Below, in pieces: positions 55,231 to 64,000 of a stretch of DNA of 64,000 nucleotides. Position numbers and translations under genes: made by a program. Source of the DNA: Rhodobacter sp. CZR27 (GTDB lineage Bacteria; Pseudomonadota; Alphaproteobacteria; Rhodobacterales; Rhodobacteraceae); contig NZ_CP023548.1 in the NCBI RefSeq assembly GCF_002407205.1, forward strand, positions 2,752,501 to 2,816,500, read 5' to 3'. The notes below the pieces were generated by a model, which ran no database searches, was not told where the DNA came from, and saw only the letters and a program-made list of their open reading frames with translations. Numbering within the stretch: position 1 is the first letter of the stretch; each line of letters begins with the position of its first letter.

Positions 55231-58200
55231 CAGAGCCCCGCGGGCCGGCGCAGGTCCAGCGTCATCGGAAACTCGGGATGCGGCACCTCGGGACGCAGCG
55301 GCCAGTGCCCCGCGCTGTGGCCACGGGGCTGGAAGCGGGCGAGGCGGCGGGCCTCGGCCTCGTTGGCATTCACCGGGAAGGTCTCGTAGTTCCGCCCGCC
55401 AGGATGGGAGACGTGATAGACGCAGCCGCCCAGCGCCCTGCCCGACCACGTGTCGTAGATGTCGAAGGTCAGCGGCGCATCCACCCGCAGGGTGGGGTGC
55501 AGGGCCGCGGAGGGTTGCCACGCCTTGTAGCGCGCGCCCGCGACCGCGATGCCATTGCCAACCGGCTGCAGCGGCACCGGCCGGCCGTTGCAGGCCACCG
55601 TGTAGCGCGCCGGATCGGCACCGCTCAGCTTCACCTGCACCCGCTCGGTCGAGCTGTCGGTGTAGCGCACGGTGCCGCCGATGGCGCCGGTTTCGCCCAG
55701 CACGTGCCACGGCTCCAGCGCCTGCCGGATCTCGAGCCGGGCACCCTCGTAGTCCACCTCGCCGCAGAAGGGGAAGCGGAACTCGGCCTGCGCCTCGAAC
55801 CATTCGGGATCGAGGTCGAAGCCATGCGCCCGCAGGTCGGCGAGCACGTCGAGGAAATCCTGCCAGACGTGGTGCTGCAGCATGAAGCGGTCGTGCAGCG
55901 CGGTGCCCCAGCGGGTGAGGTTCCCGGTGATCGGGCTCTGCCACATCCGCGCGACCAGAGCCCGGATCAGCAGCTGCTGCGCAAGGCTCATCCGGGCGTC
56001 CGGCGGCATCTCGAAGCCGCGGAACTCGACCAGGCCAAGCCGCCCGGTCGGGCCGTCGGGCGAATACATCTTGTCGATGCAGATCTCGGCCCGGTGGGTG
56101 TTGCCGGTCACATCGGTCAGGATGTTGCGGAGCAGCCGGTCGGGCAGCCAGAGGAAGGGGCGCGGATCGTCCTTGCCCGGGATCTGCGCCAGCGCGATCT
56201 CCAGCTCGTAAAGGCTGTCGTGCCGCGCCTCGTCGATCCGCGGCGCCTGGCTCGTCGGGCCGATGAACAGGCCCGAGAAGAGATAGGACAGCGACGGATG
56301 CCGGTTCCAGTGCAGGATCAGGCTGCGCAACAGGTCCGGCCGGCGCAGGAACGGCGAATCCTGCGGCGTGCGCCCCCCCACGACCACATGGTTGCCGCCG
56401 CCCGTGCCGCTGTGCTTGCCGTCGATCATGAACTTGTCGGCGCCGAGGCGGCTCTGGCGGGCCTCCTCATAGACCGCGCTGGTGATGTCGACGCAGTCCT
56501 GCCAGTTGCGTGACGGATGGACGTTGACCTCGATCACCCCCGGATCGGGCGCGACCCGGATCACGTTGAGGCGAGGGTCGTGCGGCGGGGCATAGCCCTC
56601 GATGTGGATCGGCAGGCCCAGCTTCCGCGCCGCCGCCTCGGCCGCGGCGATGAGTTCGAGGTAATCCTCCAGCGCCTCGACCGGAGGCATGAAGACGCAG
56701 AGCCGGCCGTCCCGCGCCTCGGCCGCCAGTGCCGTCCGCACCGCGCCTTCGTCGCCGAGGATCTGCTCGACCACCTGCTGCCCCGGGGTGGCGGCAGTGA
56801 AGCTTGCGACCGCCTGATCGGGATTCTGCAGTGGAATGGTTGGCAGGGGCCCCCGCTCCACCGTGGGATCGGTCGGGTTGATGTAGGGATAGCGCGAGGG
56901 CGGCACATGCGGCAGCGCCCCCAGCGGAAGCCGGTAGCCGACCGGGCTGTCCCCGGGCACCAGGAACAGATGCGAGCGCCGCAGCTTCCAGCGCTCGGAC
57001 CGCCAGCGCGGCCGGTCCGCCGCCTGCGACTGCCAGCGCTGCACCGGCAGCACGTAGCCCGAGGGCTCGGTCAGGCCGCGCTCGAACACCCGCGCCATCC
57101 GGTAGCGCTCTTCCGGGTCCTTCAGCTGCGAGTTCTCGGGCGTGACGTTCTCGGGCAGGTTGCCTTCCTTGAGCAGCCACTCGCCCGGATCCTCGTAGGC
57201 CGGAACCACGAGATCCCCTTCCAGACCCAGCGCCTCGGCGATGTTGCACATCAACCGCTCGGCCTCGGCCTTGCCGACCTCCATCGCGGACTCCTCGCCG
57301 GCGACGAGCCCGTGGTCGCGCCAGATAGGTGCGCCGTCCTCGCGCCAGTAGAGCGAGAAGGTCCAGCGCGGCAGCGTCTCGCCGGGATACCACTTGCCCT
57401 GCCCGTAGTGCAGGAAGCCCCCCGGCGCGAAACGGTCGCGCAGGCGGCGGATCAGCCGGTCCGCCAGCACCCGCTTCGTCGGGCCGACGGCGTCGGTGTT
57501 CCATTCGCCGGACTCGAAATCGTCGATCGAGACGAAGGTCGGCTCGCCGCCCATCGTCAGCCGCACGTCGCCCGCCTCGAGTGCCGCATCGACCTTGCGG
57601 CCGAGAGCGTCGAGCCGGCCCCACGCCTCATCGGAAAATGGTTTCGTGATCCGCGGATGCTCGGCCACCCGCGCCACCTTCATGTCGAAGGCGAAGTCCA
57701 CCTCGGCATAGCTCGCCACGCCCGAGATCGGTGCGGCGTTGCGGTAGTGCGGCGTTGCGGCCAGCGGGATGTGGCTTTCGCCGGTCAGCAGCCCCGAGGT
57801 CGCATCGAGCCCGATCCAGCCGGCGCCCGGCAGATAGACCTCGGCCCAGGCGTGCAGGTCGGTGAAGTCGTGGTCGGTTCCGGAGGGGCCGTCGAGCGAC
57901 TTCAGGTCGGGCTTCAACTGGATCAGGTAGCCCGAGACGAATCGCGCCGCGAGGCCGAGATGGCGCAGCACCTGCACCTGAAGCCATGCGCTGTCCCGGC
58001 ACGAGCCGCGGCCGTGCGAAAGTGTCTCCTCGGGCGAATAGACGCCGGGCTCCATCCGGATCACATAGGCGATCTCGTGCGAGAGCCGGCTGTTCAGGTT
58101 CACCACCATGTCCACGGTGCGCACCCGCTCGCGCGGGATGGTGTCGAGGAACCTCTGCAGAAGCGGCCCGGCGGGCTCGGGCCGGCGGTAGATCGAGAGA

Positions 58201-58538
58201 TCCTCCACCAGATCCTCGGGGTAGTCGAAGGGCCACTGTTCGGCCGTCTCCTCGACGAAGAAGTCGAACGGGTTGTAGACCGTCATGTCGGCGACCAGAT
58301 CCACCTCGATCTTCAACTCGGTCACCGGTTCGGGAAAGACGAGGCGGGCCAGCCAGTTGCCATAGGGGTCCTGCTGGTGGTTCTCGAAATGCCCGCCGGG
58401 CGAGACCTTCAGCGAATGCGAGATCACCCGCGTCCGGGAATGCGGCGCGGGCCGCAGACGGATCACCTGCGGTCCCAGCGTCACCGGACGATCATAACGG
58501 TAATGGGTCAGGTGGTGGATGCTGGCCTTGATCGACAT
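55230..58538 (-). CDS. Large transglutaminase-like protein with DUF2126 domain
   Basis: 1102 residues. The N-terminal third is a transglutaminase with Cys180 ([10 protein letters not shown]), His229 ([11 protein letters not shown]) and Asp245. From about 310 to the end runs DUF2126 ([46 protein letters not shown]), which has a glutamine-synthetase-like ligase relation in the literature. First gene of the operon. The ATG at 58536-58538 has no strong upstream promoter in the 132-bp gap. Confidence 0.92.
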   Translation of the reverse strand: MSIKASIHHLTHYRYDRPVTLGPQVIRLRPAPHSRTRVISHSLKVSPGGHFENHQQDPYGNWLARLVFPEPVTELKIEVDLVADMTVYNPFDFFVEETAEQWPFDYPEDLVEDLSIYRRPEPAGPLLQRFLDTIPRERVRTVDMVVNLNSRLSHEIAYVIRMEPGVYSPEETLSHGRGSCRDSAWLQVQVLRHLGLAARFVSGYLIQLKPDLKSLDGPSGTDHDFTDLHAWAEVYLPGAGWIGLDATSGLLTGESHIPLAATPHYRNAAPISGVASYAEVDFAFDMKVARVAEHPRITKPFSDEAWGRLDALGRKVDAALEAGDVRLTMGGEPTFVSIDDFESGEWNTDAVGPTKRVLADRLIRRLRDRFAPGGFLHYGQGKWYPGETLPRWTFSLYWREDGAPIWRDHGLVAGEESAMEVGKAEAERLMCNIAEALGLEGDLVVPAYEDPGEWLLKEGNLPENVTPENSQLKDPEERYRMARVFERGLTEPSGYVLPVQRWQSQAADRPRWRSERWKLRRSHLFLVPGDSPVGYRLPLGALPHVPPSRYPYINPTDPTVERGPLPTIPLQNPDQAVASFTAATPGQQVVEQILGDEGAVRTALAAEARDGRLCVFMPPVEALEDYLELIAAAEAAARKLGLPIHIEGYAPPHDPRLNVIRVAPDPGVIEVNVHPSRNWQDCVDITSAVYEEARQSRLGADKFMIDGKHSGTGGGNHVVVGGRTPQDSPFLRRPDLLRSLILHWNRHPSLSYLFSGLFIGPTSQAPRIDEARHDSLYELEIALAQIPGKDDPRPFLWLPDRLLRNILTDVTGNTHRAEICIDKMYSPDGPTGRLGLVEFRGFEMPPDARMSLAQQLLIRALVARMWQSPITGNLTRWGTALHDRFMLQHHVWQDFLDVLADLRAHGFDLDPEWFEAQAEFRFPFCGEVDYEGARLEIRQALEPWHVLGETGAIGGTVRYTDSSTERVQVKLSGADPARYTVACNGRPVPLQPVGNGIAVAGARYKAWQPSAALHPTLRVDAPLTFDIYDTWSGRALGGCVYHVSHPGGRNYETFPVNANEAEARRLARFQPRGHSAGHWPLRPEVPHPEFPMTLDLRRPAGL

Positions 58539-58670
58539 GTCCGCTTTCGTCCGCTCTTCCGTCGGTCAGACGGTTTCACGGACAGGCGGCCGGTGCCAAT
58601 GGCTATCGGCCGGCGCCGACGAAATAAATGGCGCGAGGCGAGGGAGCGCCCAAATCTTGGGCACGGCCCT

Positions 58671-59588
58671 TCAAACCATGACGGCGGGCATGAGGTCGGG
58701 ACGGCGCAGCGTGTCGCGCGCCCGCCGCAGCAGACGCTCGGGCGTGGAGCGGAAGAACAGCCCCGGCCTCATCGGCTTGCCCACCTGCAGGACCGGGCGC
58801 GGCACGCCCAGACGGTCGTAGATCGGCGCACGGTCCGCCAGACGGATCGCCAGTTCACCGGCCAGCACATGCGCCCGCTCGGGAAGATCCTCGGGCAGAA
58901 GGCCCACGAATTCGCCGTGGCCGGAGTGGGCAAGCACCAGACCGTATCCCCCCAGCCGGTCCATGATGACCGCCGCGACGTGATACAGCATGTCCTTATA
59001 CTGGACCGGCGTCGCCTCGGCGGCGATTGCACCTGCATTGCCGATGCGGAAGGCGACGGCCGTCTGCCTGCCGCGACCGTTGCGCATCTGGTCCTGGAAC
59101 GTCGGAAGATCCACGACGCCGGGAACTCCCGAGACAGGCAGGGGATCGTCGAAGCCCGCCGCCGCCAGCCCGCGCAGCCGCAACGCCAGCGCCCCACTGC
59201 GGCGCCGCTCGTCGGTCAGTCGCGCCGCCATTCCCAACCGGGCCCGAAGTTCCACCGGATCGATCTGGCGCGACACGTAATCGGAGGCACCGCTCGCCAA
59301 TGCTCCAGCCAATTCCCCGGATTCGGCGGGGCCGGAAATCATGATGATCGGAGTGCACGCGTGCTCCGGGAGAAGACGCAACCTGCGGCAGAGTTCAATC
59401 GCTCCGCCCGGAAGACCCAGATCCATGAGAATGCAGTCAAATCTTGCGCCACGGCCCAGAAGGCGCAGCGCCTCGCGGGCCGTCGCGGCGCAATCGGGCT
59501 CGGACAGGCCGATCCGATCCAGCATCTCGCGAAGAACCAGCACGAATGCCGGATCATCGTCGATGACGAGAAGCCGCATGCCTTCCAT
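58671..59588 (-). CDS. Response regulator with degenerate GGDEF-type output domain
   Basis: 305 residues from the ATG at 59586-59588; an ATG 9 nt inside and a GTG 24 nt outside are alternatives. Receiver domain: LLVIDDDPAF, CILMDLGLPGG (phospho-Asp), IIMISGP. A C-terminal domain (about 165-305) resembles a GGDEF fold, but the signature reads SGHGEF, so diguanylate cyclase activity is doubtful. No kinase lies beside it. Confidence 0.75.
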   Translation of the reverse strand: MEGMRLLVIDDDPAFVLVLREMLDRIGLSEPDCAATAREALRLLGRGARFDCILMDLGLPGGAIELCRRLRLLPEHACTPIIMISGPAESGELAGALASGASDYVSRQIDPVELRARLGMAARLTDERRRSGALALRLRGLAAAGFDDPLPVSGVPGVVDLPTFQDQMRNGRGRQTAVAFRIGNAGAIAAEATPVQYKDMLYHVAAVIMDRLGGYGLVLAHSGHGEFVGLLPEDLPERAHVLAGELAIRLADRAPIYDRLGVPRPVLQVGKPMRPGLFFRSTPERLLRRARDTLRRPDLMPAVMV

Positions 59589-59793
59589 ATTGCCAGCTGT
59601 CCGCCTGTTCACTGCCCTTGGGGAAGCCTAGCGCGGAATGCGGATTTCCGGCACAATTTCGCCGTATTTTTGTGATAATTATCGGAGGCTTGGCGAAAAT
59701 CCGCTCAATACCTCTTTGGTTGTATCCATGCAATTCAAGATAAAGCGGACGGCCGGGCAAGATACTTCTCATTGAGCCGCGCGCGACAAGGAT

Positions 59794-59828
59794 CCGCGCC
59801 GGACCTAACGGCGGGTCGTCCGGCGCGG
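59794..59828 (-). terminator. Hairpin after the 5'-nucleotidase gene
   Basis: CCGCGCCGGAC / GTCCGGCGCGG, 11 perfect base pairs with a 13-nt loop, 16 bp past the stop. The adjacent AT-rich stretch 59640-59760 contains the small palindrome GATAATTATC and probably the response regulator promoter. Confidence 0.5.
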
Positions 59829-59843
59829 TCGATCGCCCTGGGA

Positions 59844-61415
59844 TCAGCGCCGCGTGATGCGCCCGTCGATCGCCGGCGCATAGGGCGCCCGGGCCGCCAG
59901 ATACTCGGCCGTCACCTCGGCAAGATCGGGCCCGTAGTCATAGGCATTGGCCGCATCGACGAACATCGCATAGCCATCGCCGCCCTGCCGGACATAGTTG
60001 TTCGACACGACCCCATAGGTCCGGGCCGGATCGATGGGCTGCCAGTTGCCACCCTCCATCACCATGACCTCCGACACCCGCGAACCGGACGGTGCGGCAG
60101 GATCGAAAGTGTATTTCAGACCGGCAACCTGCGGAAAGCGGCCAGCAACCTCCTCGATCTGGCTGACACCGTTTTCCAGCGCCTCGACCACGGTAGCGCC
60201 GGTCACCTGGAAGGTGGACAGCGTGTTCTGGAACGGCAGGACGGTCAGCACCTCGCCCATCGTCACCGTGCCCGCATCGATCGAGGCGCGCAGCCCGCCG
60301 CCATTCGCGATGGCGATCTGGATTCCCTGCTCCCTGACCCGGTCCAGCATCGCCTCGGCCACCAGGTTGCCCATCTCGCACTCGCCGCTGCGGCAACTTT
60401 CGCGGGTGCCGTCGATCTCCTCGGCGGCGGTGGCGACCTCGCGGTTGCGGATCTCCTCCAGCGGGGCGGCAAGCTCCTTCACCCGGGCGAGGGCCGCCGC
60501 ATCCTCGGCGACGGAAGCGTCCAGCAGGCGCGGCGCGCCTTCCGCCGAGATCAGCTCTCCCGCGTCATCGAAGGTCACGTTCAGCTCGCCCAGATACTTG
60601 CCATAGGCATAGGCGGTGACGATGGCGACCTTGCCGACCATGGTGGGATAGGGACCGGCCGCGCCCTCGATCCCGTTTCCGAGCAGGGTGTGCGAATGCC
60701 CGCCCACGATCACGTCCACCCCCCTGAGCGTCGAGGCGATCCGCTTGTCGGCCTCATAGCCCAGATGCGACAGCAGCACGATCTTGGTCACGCCCTCGTC
60801 GGTCAGCCGGTCCACCTCCGCCTGCGCCGCCTGAACCGGCTCGGTGAAGATCACGTTCGGGCCGGGGCTTGCCAGTTCCGCCGTATCGAGCGGCGTCAGG
60901 CCGACGATCCCGATCTTCTCGCCCGCCTTCTCGACCACGACCGACTTCTTCACCTGCTCGCGCAGGTCCGGCTCTCCGGTCAGGTCGGCATTGGCCATCA
61001 GAAGCGGCGCGGACAGCTTCCTTGCGAAGTCGGTCAGCACGGCCGGCCCGTCGTCGAACTCGTGGTTGCCCACCGTCATCGCGTCATAGGACAGGGCATT
61101 GAGGAATTCGGCCGCGGCCTCGCCCTTGTAGCGGGTGTAGAACAGCGAGCCCTGGAACTGGTCGCCGGCATCCAGCAGAAGCCGCGTTCCCCCCTGCCCG
61201 CGCGCCTCGGACAGGGCCGTGGTCAGCCGCGCGATGCCCCCGAAGCACTCGCCCGCCGCATTGTCCTCGGGCGCGCAGGTCGAATCGGATTTCGAGATCG
61301 GCTCGAACCGGTCGTGAAAATCGTTGGTGTGCAGGATCGTCAGCGCGAATTCGGCCCGCGCCGCGCCCGTCGCCAGCGCCATGATCGCAGCCGACGCGAG
61401 AAGGATGGATTTCAT
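59844..61415 (-). CDS. Bifunctional metallophosphatase/5'-nucleotidase
   Basis: 523 residues with a signal peptide (about 1-21, cleaved after ARA). Metallophosphatase motifs: ILHTNDFHDR, LLDAGDQFQGS, GNHEFDDG, SHLGYEADK and GGHSHTLLG. The C-terminal domain has NGGGLRASIDAG and NNYVRQGGDGY for nucleotide binding. It hydrolyses extracellular nucleotides in the periplasm for phosphate and nucleoside recovery. Stands alone, divergent from DUF952-pyrD. Confidence 0.95.
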   Translation of the reverse strand: MKSILLASAAIMALATGAARAEFALTILHTNDFHDRFEPISKSDSTCAPEDNAAGECFGGIARLTTALSEARGQGGTRLLLDAGDQFQGSLFYTRYKGEAAAEFLNALSYDAMTVGNHEFDDGPAVLTDFARKLSAPLLMANADLTGEPDLREQVKKSVVVEKAGEKIGIVGLTPLDTAELASPGPNVIFTEPVQAAQAEVDRLTDEGVTKIVLLSHLGYEADKRIASTLRGVDVIVGGHSHTLLGNGIEGAAGPYPTMVGKVAIVTAYAYGKYLGELNVTFDDAGELISAEGAPRLLDASVAEDAAALARVKELAAPLEEIRNREVATAAEEIDGTRESCRSGECEMGNLVAEAMLDRVREQGIQIAIANGGGLRASIDAGTVTMGEVLTVLPFQNTLSTFQVTGATVVEALENGVSQIEEVAGRFPQVAGLKYTFDPAAPSGSRVSEVMVMEGGNWQPIDPARTYGVVSNNYVRQGGDGYAMFVDAANAYDYGPDLAEVTAEYLAARAPYAPAIDGRITRR

Positions 61416-61566
61416 GACAATGCTCCGTTCTTGCCGATGCGGTCAGAGTGGGCCGCGGGGCGCGGCCTGTCAAAGCCGAAGGGCCGGGCTGACGCAGGGG
61501 CAGCCGCCCCCTGCTTCCGCCATCGGCCATATTGACCGGGACCCGGGCAGGGTGCATGAGGCTTGC

Positions 61567-61905
61567 ATGCTGATCTTCAAGATTTTCCGCCGCTCCGAAT
61601 GGGACGACTTCCGCCGCGCCGGCGAAACCGCGGGAGCGCCGGTCGATCTGGCCGACGGCTACATCCATCTCTCGACCTCGGTGCAGGTGGCGGAGACGGC
61701 GGCAAGGCATTTCGCGACCGAAAGCGATCTGGTGCTTGTCGCGGTCAATCCCGACGCGCTCGGTCCCGCGCTGAAGTGGGAACCCTCGCGCGGGGGGCAG
61801 CTCTTCCCGCATCTCTACCGTCCGATGCGGATTGACGACGTCGTGTGGGACAAGTCGCTTCCGCTCGGCGCTACCGGCCACATCTTCCCCGAGGGGCTCT
61901 GGTGA
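61567..61905 (+). CDS. DUF952 family protein
   Basis: 112 residues: [53 protein letters not shown]952 resembles an ADP-ribosyltransferase-like fold with conserved H/E positions; function unknown. Overlaps pyrD (GTGA). Confidence 0.88.
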   Translation: MLIFKIFRRSEWDDFRRAGETAGAPVDLADGYIHLSTSVQVAETAARHFATESDLVLVAVNPDALGPALKWEPSRGGQLFPHLYRPMRIDDVVWDKSLPLGATGHIFPEGLW

Positions 61906-62963
61906 ACATTCTCGAACGCGCCGCACTCAGGGCCCTGCACCAGATCGAACCGGAGCGGGCGCATGCGCTTTCGCTGGCCGCCCTGCGCGCGGGCGTCGTG
62001 CCGCTGCACGGCCCGGTGACATCGCCGCGGCTTCAGACCCGGCTGGCGGGTCTGGTGCTGCCCAATCCTGTCGGTCTGGCCGCGGGCTACGACAAGAACG
62101 CGGTGGCACTCGCGCCCCTGATGCGGGCCGGCTTCGGCTTCATCGAGGTCGGGGCGGCCACGCCCCGCCCGCAGCCGGGCAACCCGCAGCCGCGACTGTT
62201 CCGGCTGGCCGAGGACCGCGCGGCGATCAACCGCTTCGGGTTCAACAACGATGGTGCCGCCACCATCTGCGCCCGGCTGGCGATGCGGCCGCGGGGCCCG
62301 GTGCCGGTGGGGCTGAACCTTGGCGCGAACAAGGACAGCACGGACCGCGCGGCGGACTTCTGCGCTGTCTTCGCCGCCTGCGGCCCGCATGTCGACTTTG
62401 TCACCGTGAACGTCTCGTCCCCCAACACCGAGCGGCTGCGCGATCTTCAGGGCCGGCAGGCGCTTTCGGCGCTGCTGTCGGGGGTGATGGCGGTGCAGGC
62501 GGATCTGGCCACGCCTGTCCCGGTGTTTCTCAAGATCGCGCCCGATCTGGTGGACGAGGATCTGGCCGAGATCGCCGAGGTGGCGCTTGCCTCCGGCATT
62601 GCCGGGATCGTGGCCACCAACACCACCCTTTCGCGCGAAGGGCTGAAAAGCGCGCATGCCTCGGAAACCGGGGGGCTGTCCGGCGCCCCGTTGTTCGAAC
62701 GCTCCACCCGCGTGCTTGCGCGGCTGTCGCAGCTGACCGAGGGACGGCTGCCGCTGATCGGCGTGGGCGGCATCGCCACGGCCGAACAGGCCTATGCCAA
62801 GATCCGGGCCGGGGCGACGGCGGTGCAGCTCTACACCGCCATGGTCTACGAGGGGATCGGCCTTGCCGCCCGCATCGCAACGGACCTTGACGCCCTTCTG
62901 GCGCGGGACGGCCGTGCCAGCGTCAGCGATGCCACCGGAACGGGGCGCGGCGACTGGCTCTGA
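61902..62963 (+). CDS. pyrD: Quinone-dependent dihydroorotate dehydrogenase
   Basis: 353 residues from a GTG overlapping the DUF952 stop. Class 2 enzyme: an N-terminal helical quinone-site extension, then [37 protein letters not shown] (catalytic Ser), [10 protein letters not shown] and [12 protein letters not shown]. Oxidises dihydroorotate to orotate using membrane quinone. An unusually long C-terminal tail (about 20 residues) follows the last helix. Confidence 0.96.
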   Translation: MNILERAALRALHQIEPERAHALSLAALRAGVVPLHGPVTSPRLQTRLAGLVLPNPVGLAAGYDKNAVALAPLMRAGFGFIEVGAATPRPQPGNPQPRLFRLAEDRAAINRFGFNNDGAATICARLAMRPRGPVPVGLNLGANKDSTDRAADFCAVFAACGPHVDFVTVNVSSPNTERLRDLQGRQALSALLSGVMAVQADLATPVPVFLKIAPDLVDEDLAEIAEVALASGIAGIVATNTTLSREGLKSAHASETGGLSGAPLFERSTRVLARLSQLTEGRLPLIGVGGIATAEQAYAKIRAGATAVQLYTAMVYEGIGLAARIATDLDALLARDGRASVSDATGTGRGDWL

Positions 62964-62964
62964 T

Positions 62965-62991
62965 CGCGCGGAAGAAAATCTTTTCCGCGCG
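62965..62991. terminator. Bidirectional terminator between pyrD and the AsnC-domain gene
   Basis: CGCGCGGAA / TTCCGCGCG stem, AT-rich loop GAAAATCTT with TTTT on the right arm. The genes on both sides converge on it. Confidence 0.6.
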
Positions 62992-62997
62992 GCCGTG

Positions 62998-63234
62998 TCA
63001 GAAGGCCTTGAAGGTCATCGTCGTCAGCGTGCGCTGGATGCCGGGAATGTCGAAAAGCTTTTCCGACAGGAAGCGGCCCACATCCTGATCGGCCGGAACA
63101 TAGACCTTGGCCATCAGGTCGAAGTCGCCGGATGTCGAGTAAAGCTCGGACACCACCTCGCGGTCATAGATCGCATCGGCCACCTCGTAGGTCTTGCCGG
63201 GCATGCAGCGGAACTGGACGAAGACGCAGCGCAT
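62998..63234 (-). CDS. Stand-alone Lrp/AsnC ligand-binding (RAM) domain protein
   Basis: 78 residues containing only the RAM fold: VFVQFRCMPGKTYEVADAI, then TSGDFDLMAKVYVPADQD and IPGIQRTLTTMTF. No DNA-binding domain, so it is a SARD-type (stand-alone) effector module that may co-assemble with full-length Lrp proteins such as the one at 12973-13473. Confidence 0.88.
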   Translation of the reverse strand: MRCVFVQFRCMPGKTYEVADAIYDREVVSELYSTSGDFDLMAKVYVPADQDVGRFLSEKLFDIPGIQRTLTTMTFKAF

Positions 63235-63286
63235 GTGCTTGCTCCCTTGAACTTTTGCCGGACTTTAGCCGCGCCTTCCGGCGAAG

Positions 63287-64000
63287 TCACGCCTCAGGCT
63301 GCAGCTTCAGCCGGGGCGCCACGCGCGGCAGGTCCTCGACCGACAGCGGCTGCTGCGGCAGCGCCAGACGGTTGCGCACGACCCAGAGCAGCCGCTTCTC
63401 GGCCCGGGTGATCGCCACATAGGCCAGCCGCTTCCAGAGCGGCATCCCGGCCTCGCTGCGCCCCGCCTGCGCCGCAGCCCAGAGGTCGGGGGCGAAGACC
63501 TGCACCACCTCCCATTGCGAGCCCTGCGCCTTGTGGATCGTTACCGCCGCCCCGTGCAGGAAGGCCGCGCCCATCCGGGCCGCCGAGGGGATGAACGGCT
63601 CTTCCTCGCCCGGCTTCTCGATCTTGATGATCGAGGCGGCCGAGACCTGCGGGTCCTCGGCACCGATCACGTGCAGCTTTGCAAACCCCTCGCGGTTGCC
63701 GGGGCCGAGATAGATCACCTGAGCGCCCTTGATCAGCCCGCGCGCCTCGAGGTCGATCCGCTTCTTGCGGTGCTTCAGCGGCAGCTCGATCCCGTCGCAG
63801 ATCAGCGGCTCGCCCGGCAGAAGCTCGGTCTCGGGCGCGCCCTGCGCGGCGCGGAAGGCGGCGATCAGCCGGATTCGGGTCTGGTTGCGCCAGACCAGAA
63901 CCGGCGAGCGCGCCATGAGGTCGGCATCGACCCGCTGCGCGACCTGCACCCGCTCGTCGCGTCGGGCCGCCGCCTCGACCATGTCCTCGAAGCTCTCGAA
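63287..64000 (-). CDS. ATP-dependent helicase C-terminal part (RecD/UvrD-like), 5' end beyond window
   Basis: Open from the right edge (238 residues visible, reading FESFEDM at the edge). Carries superfamily 1 helicase motifs V and VI: TIHKAQGSQWEVVQVF and YVAITRAEKRLLW. The order and the UvrD-C-like domain suggest a RecD2- or exonuclease V-like helicase, but the ATPase core is outside the window. Confidence 0.85.
   Translation of the reverse strand, partial: FESFEDMVEAAARRDERVQVAQRVDADLMARSPVLVWRNQTRIRLIAAFRAAQGAPETELLPGEPLICDGIELPLKHRKKRIDLEARGLIKGAQVIYLGPGNREGFAKLHVIGAEDPQVSAASIIKIEKPGEEEPFIPSAARMGAAFLHGAAVTIHKAQGSQWEVVQVFAPDLWAAAQAGRSEAGMPLWKRLAYVAITRAEKRLLWVVRNRLALPQQPLSVEDLPRVAPRLKLQPEA

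Noticed and set aside
56517..59675. Plus-strand ORF of 1052 codons opposite DUF2126 and the response regulator
   Set aside because: Antisense shadow. Its residues are Arg/His/Gln/Asp-rich without any motif, and it crosses two genes and an intergenic gap.

Overview
The window is high-GC (visibly about two thirds G+C), densely packed alphaproteobacterial chromosome. It most resembles a phototrophic member of the Rhodobacter/Cereibacter group. The evidence is an appA-type BLUF protein of exactly 450 codons, a puc operon for light-harvesting complex 2 whose alpha subunit has a very long tail, a fused sulfate adenylyltransferase/APS kinase, an NADP isocitrate dehydrogenase and Rhodobacter-style iron genes. 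The order trxB - appA - icd - puc2BA - hemP/bfd/bfr matches my recollection of Rhodobacter sphaeroides chromosome 1, but I could not align it. I saw no tRNA, rRNA, insertion sequence, phage gene or CRISPR array.

Layout. 1-9.6 kb: the C-terminally cut end of a glutathionyl-hydroquinone reductase, then a nine-gene chemotaxis operon on the minus strand (STAS, cheY, cheA, cheW, mcp, cheW, cheR, cheB and a receptor-like protein) with overlapping stop/start codons and a sigma-28-like promoter. 9.9-23 kb: housekeeping genes: ubiK, lgt-midA-pgeF, an Lrp regulator divergent from trxB, sat/cysC, a cytochrome b561, hsp20 with a sigma-32-like promoter, and purEK followed by a class III aminotransferase and a glutamine-synthetase-like ligase. 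23-34.6 kb: an orphan hybrid histidine kinase, a CbiX-like protein, appA, a PerM-type transporter, a luciferase-like oxidoreductase, an acyl-CoA synthetase with a ketopantoate-reductase-like gene, and icd. 34.7-35.9 kb: pucB and the extended pucA behind two perfect TGT-N12-ACA palindromes of the PpsR/CrtJ type. 35.9-40.8 kb: ureide catabolism (uraH, a puuE-uraD fusion, allE, allA) with a VOC protein and an IclR regulator. 40.8-47.7 kb: iron genes (a 39-codon ORF, hemP, imelysin, bfd, bfr, then a di-heme oxidoreductase, a second imelysin and DUF1513). 47.8-51.9 kb: an Att-like ABC transporter with a secreted lipocalin-fold protein. 52-58.5 kb: a transglutaminase / permuted ATP-grasp / alpha-E operon predicted to modify peptides. 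58.7-64 kb: a response regulator with a degenerate GGDEF domain, a 5'-nucleotidase, DUF952-pyrD, a stand-alone AsnC ligand domain and the C-terminal end of a helicase.

How the parts connect. AppA is the antirepressor of PpsR in R. sphaeroides, and the only convincing PpsR boxes here lie in front of the puc operon, so sensor and target sit about 7 kb apart. Two features of this system are unusual. Position 284 of AppA, the heme-linked histidine by my recollection of R. sphaeroides AppA, is Arg here. The LH2 alpha subunit carries 21 hexapeptide repeats and a PepSY-like C-terminal segment that would lie in the periplasm. The ureide genes cover 5-hydroxyisourate to glyoxylate except the allantoate step. 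The iron block combines uptake (hemP, imelysins) with storage and release (bfr, bfd).
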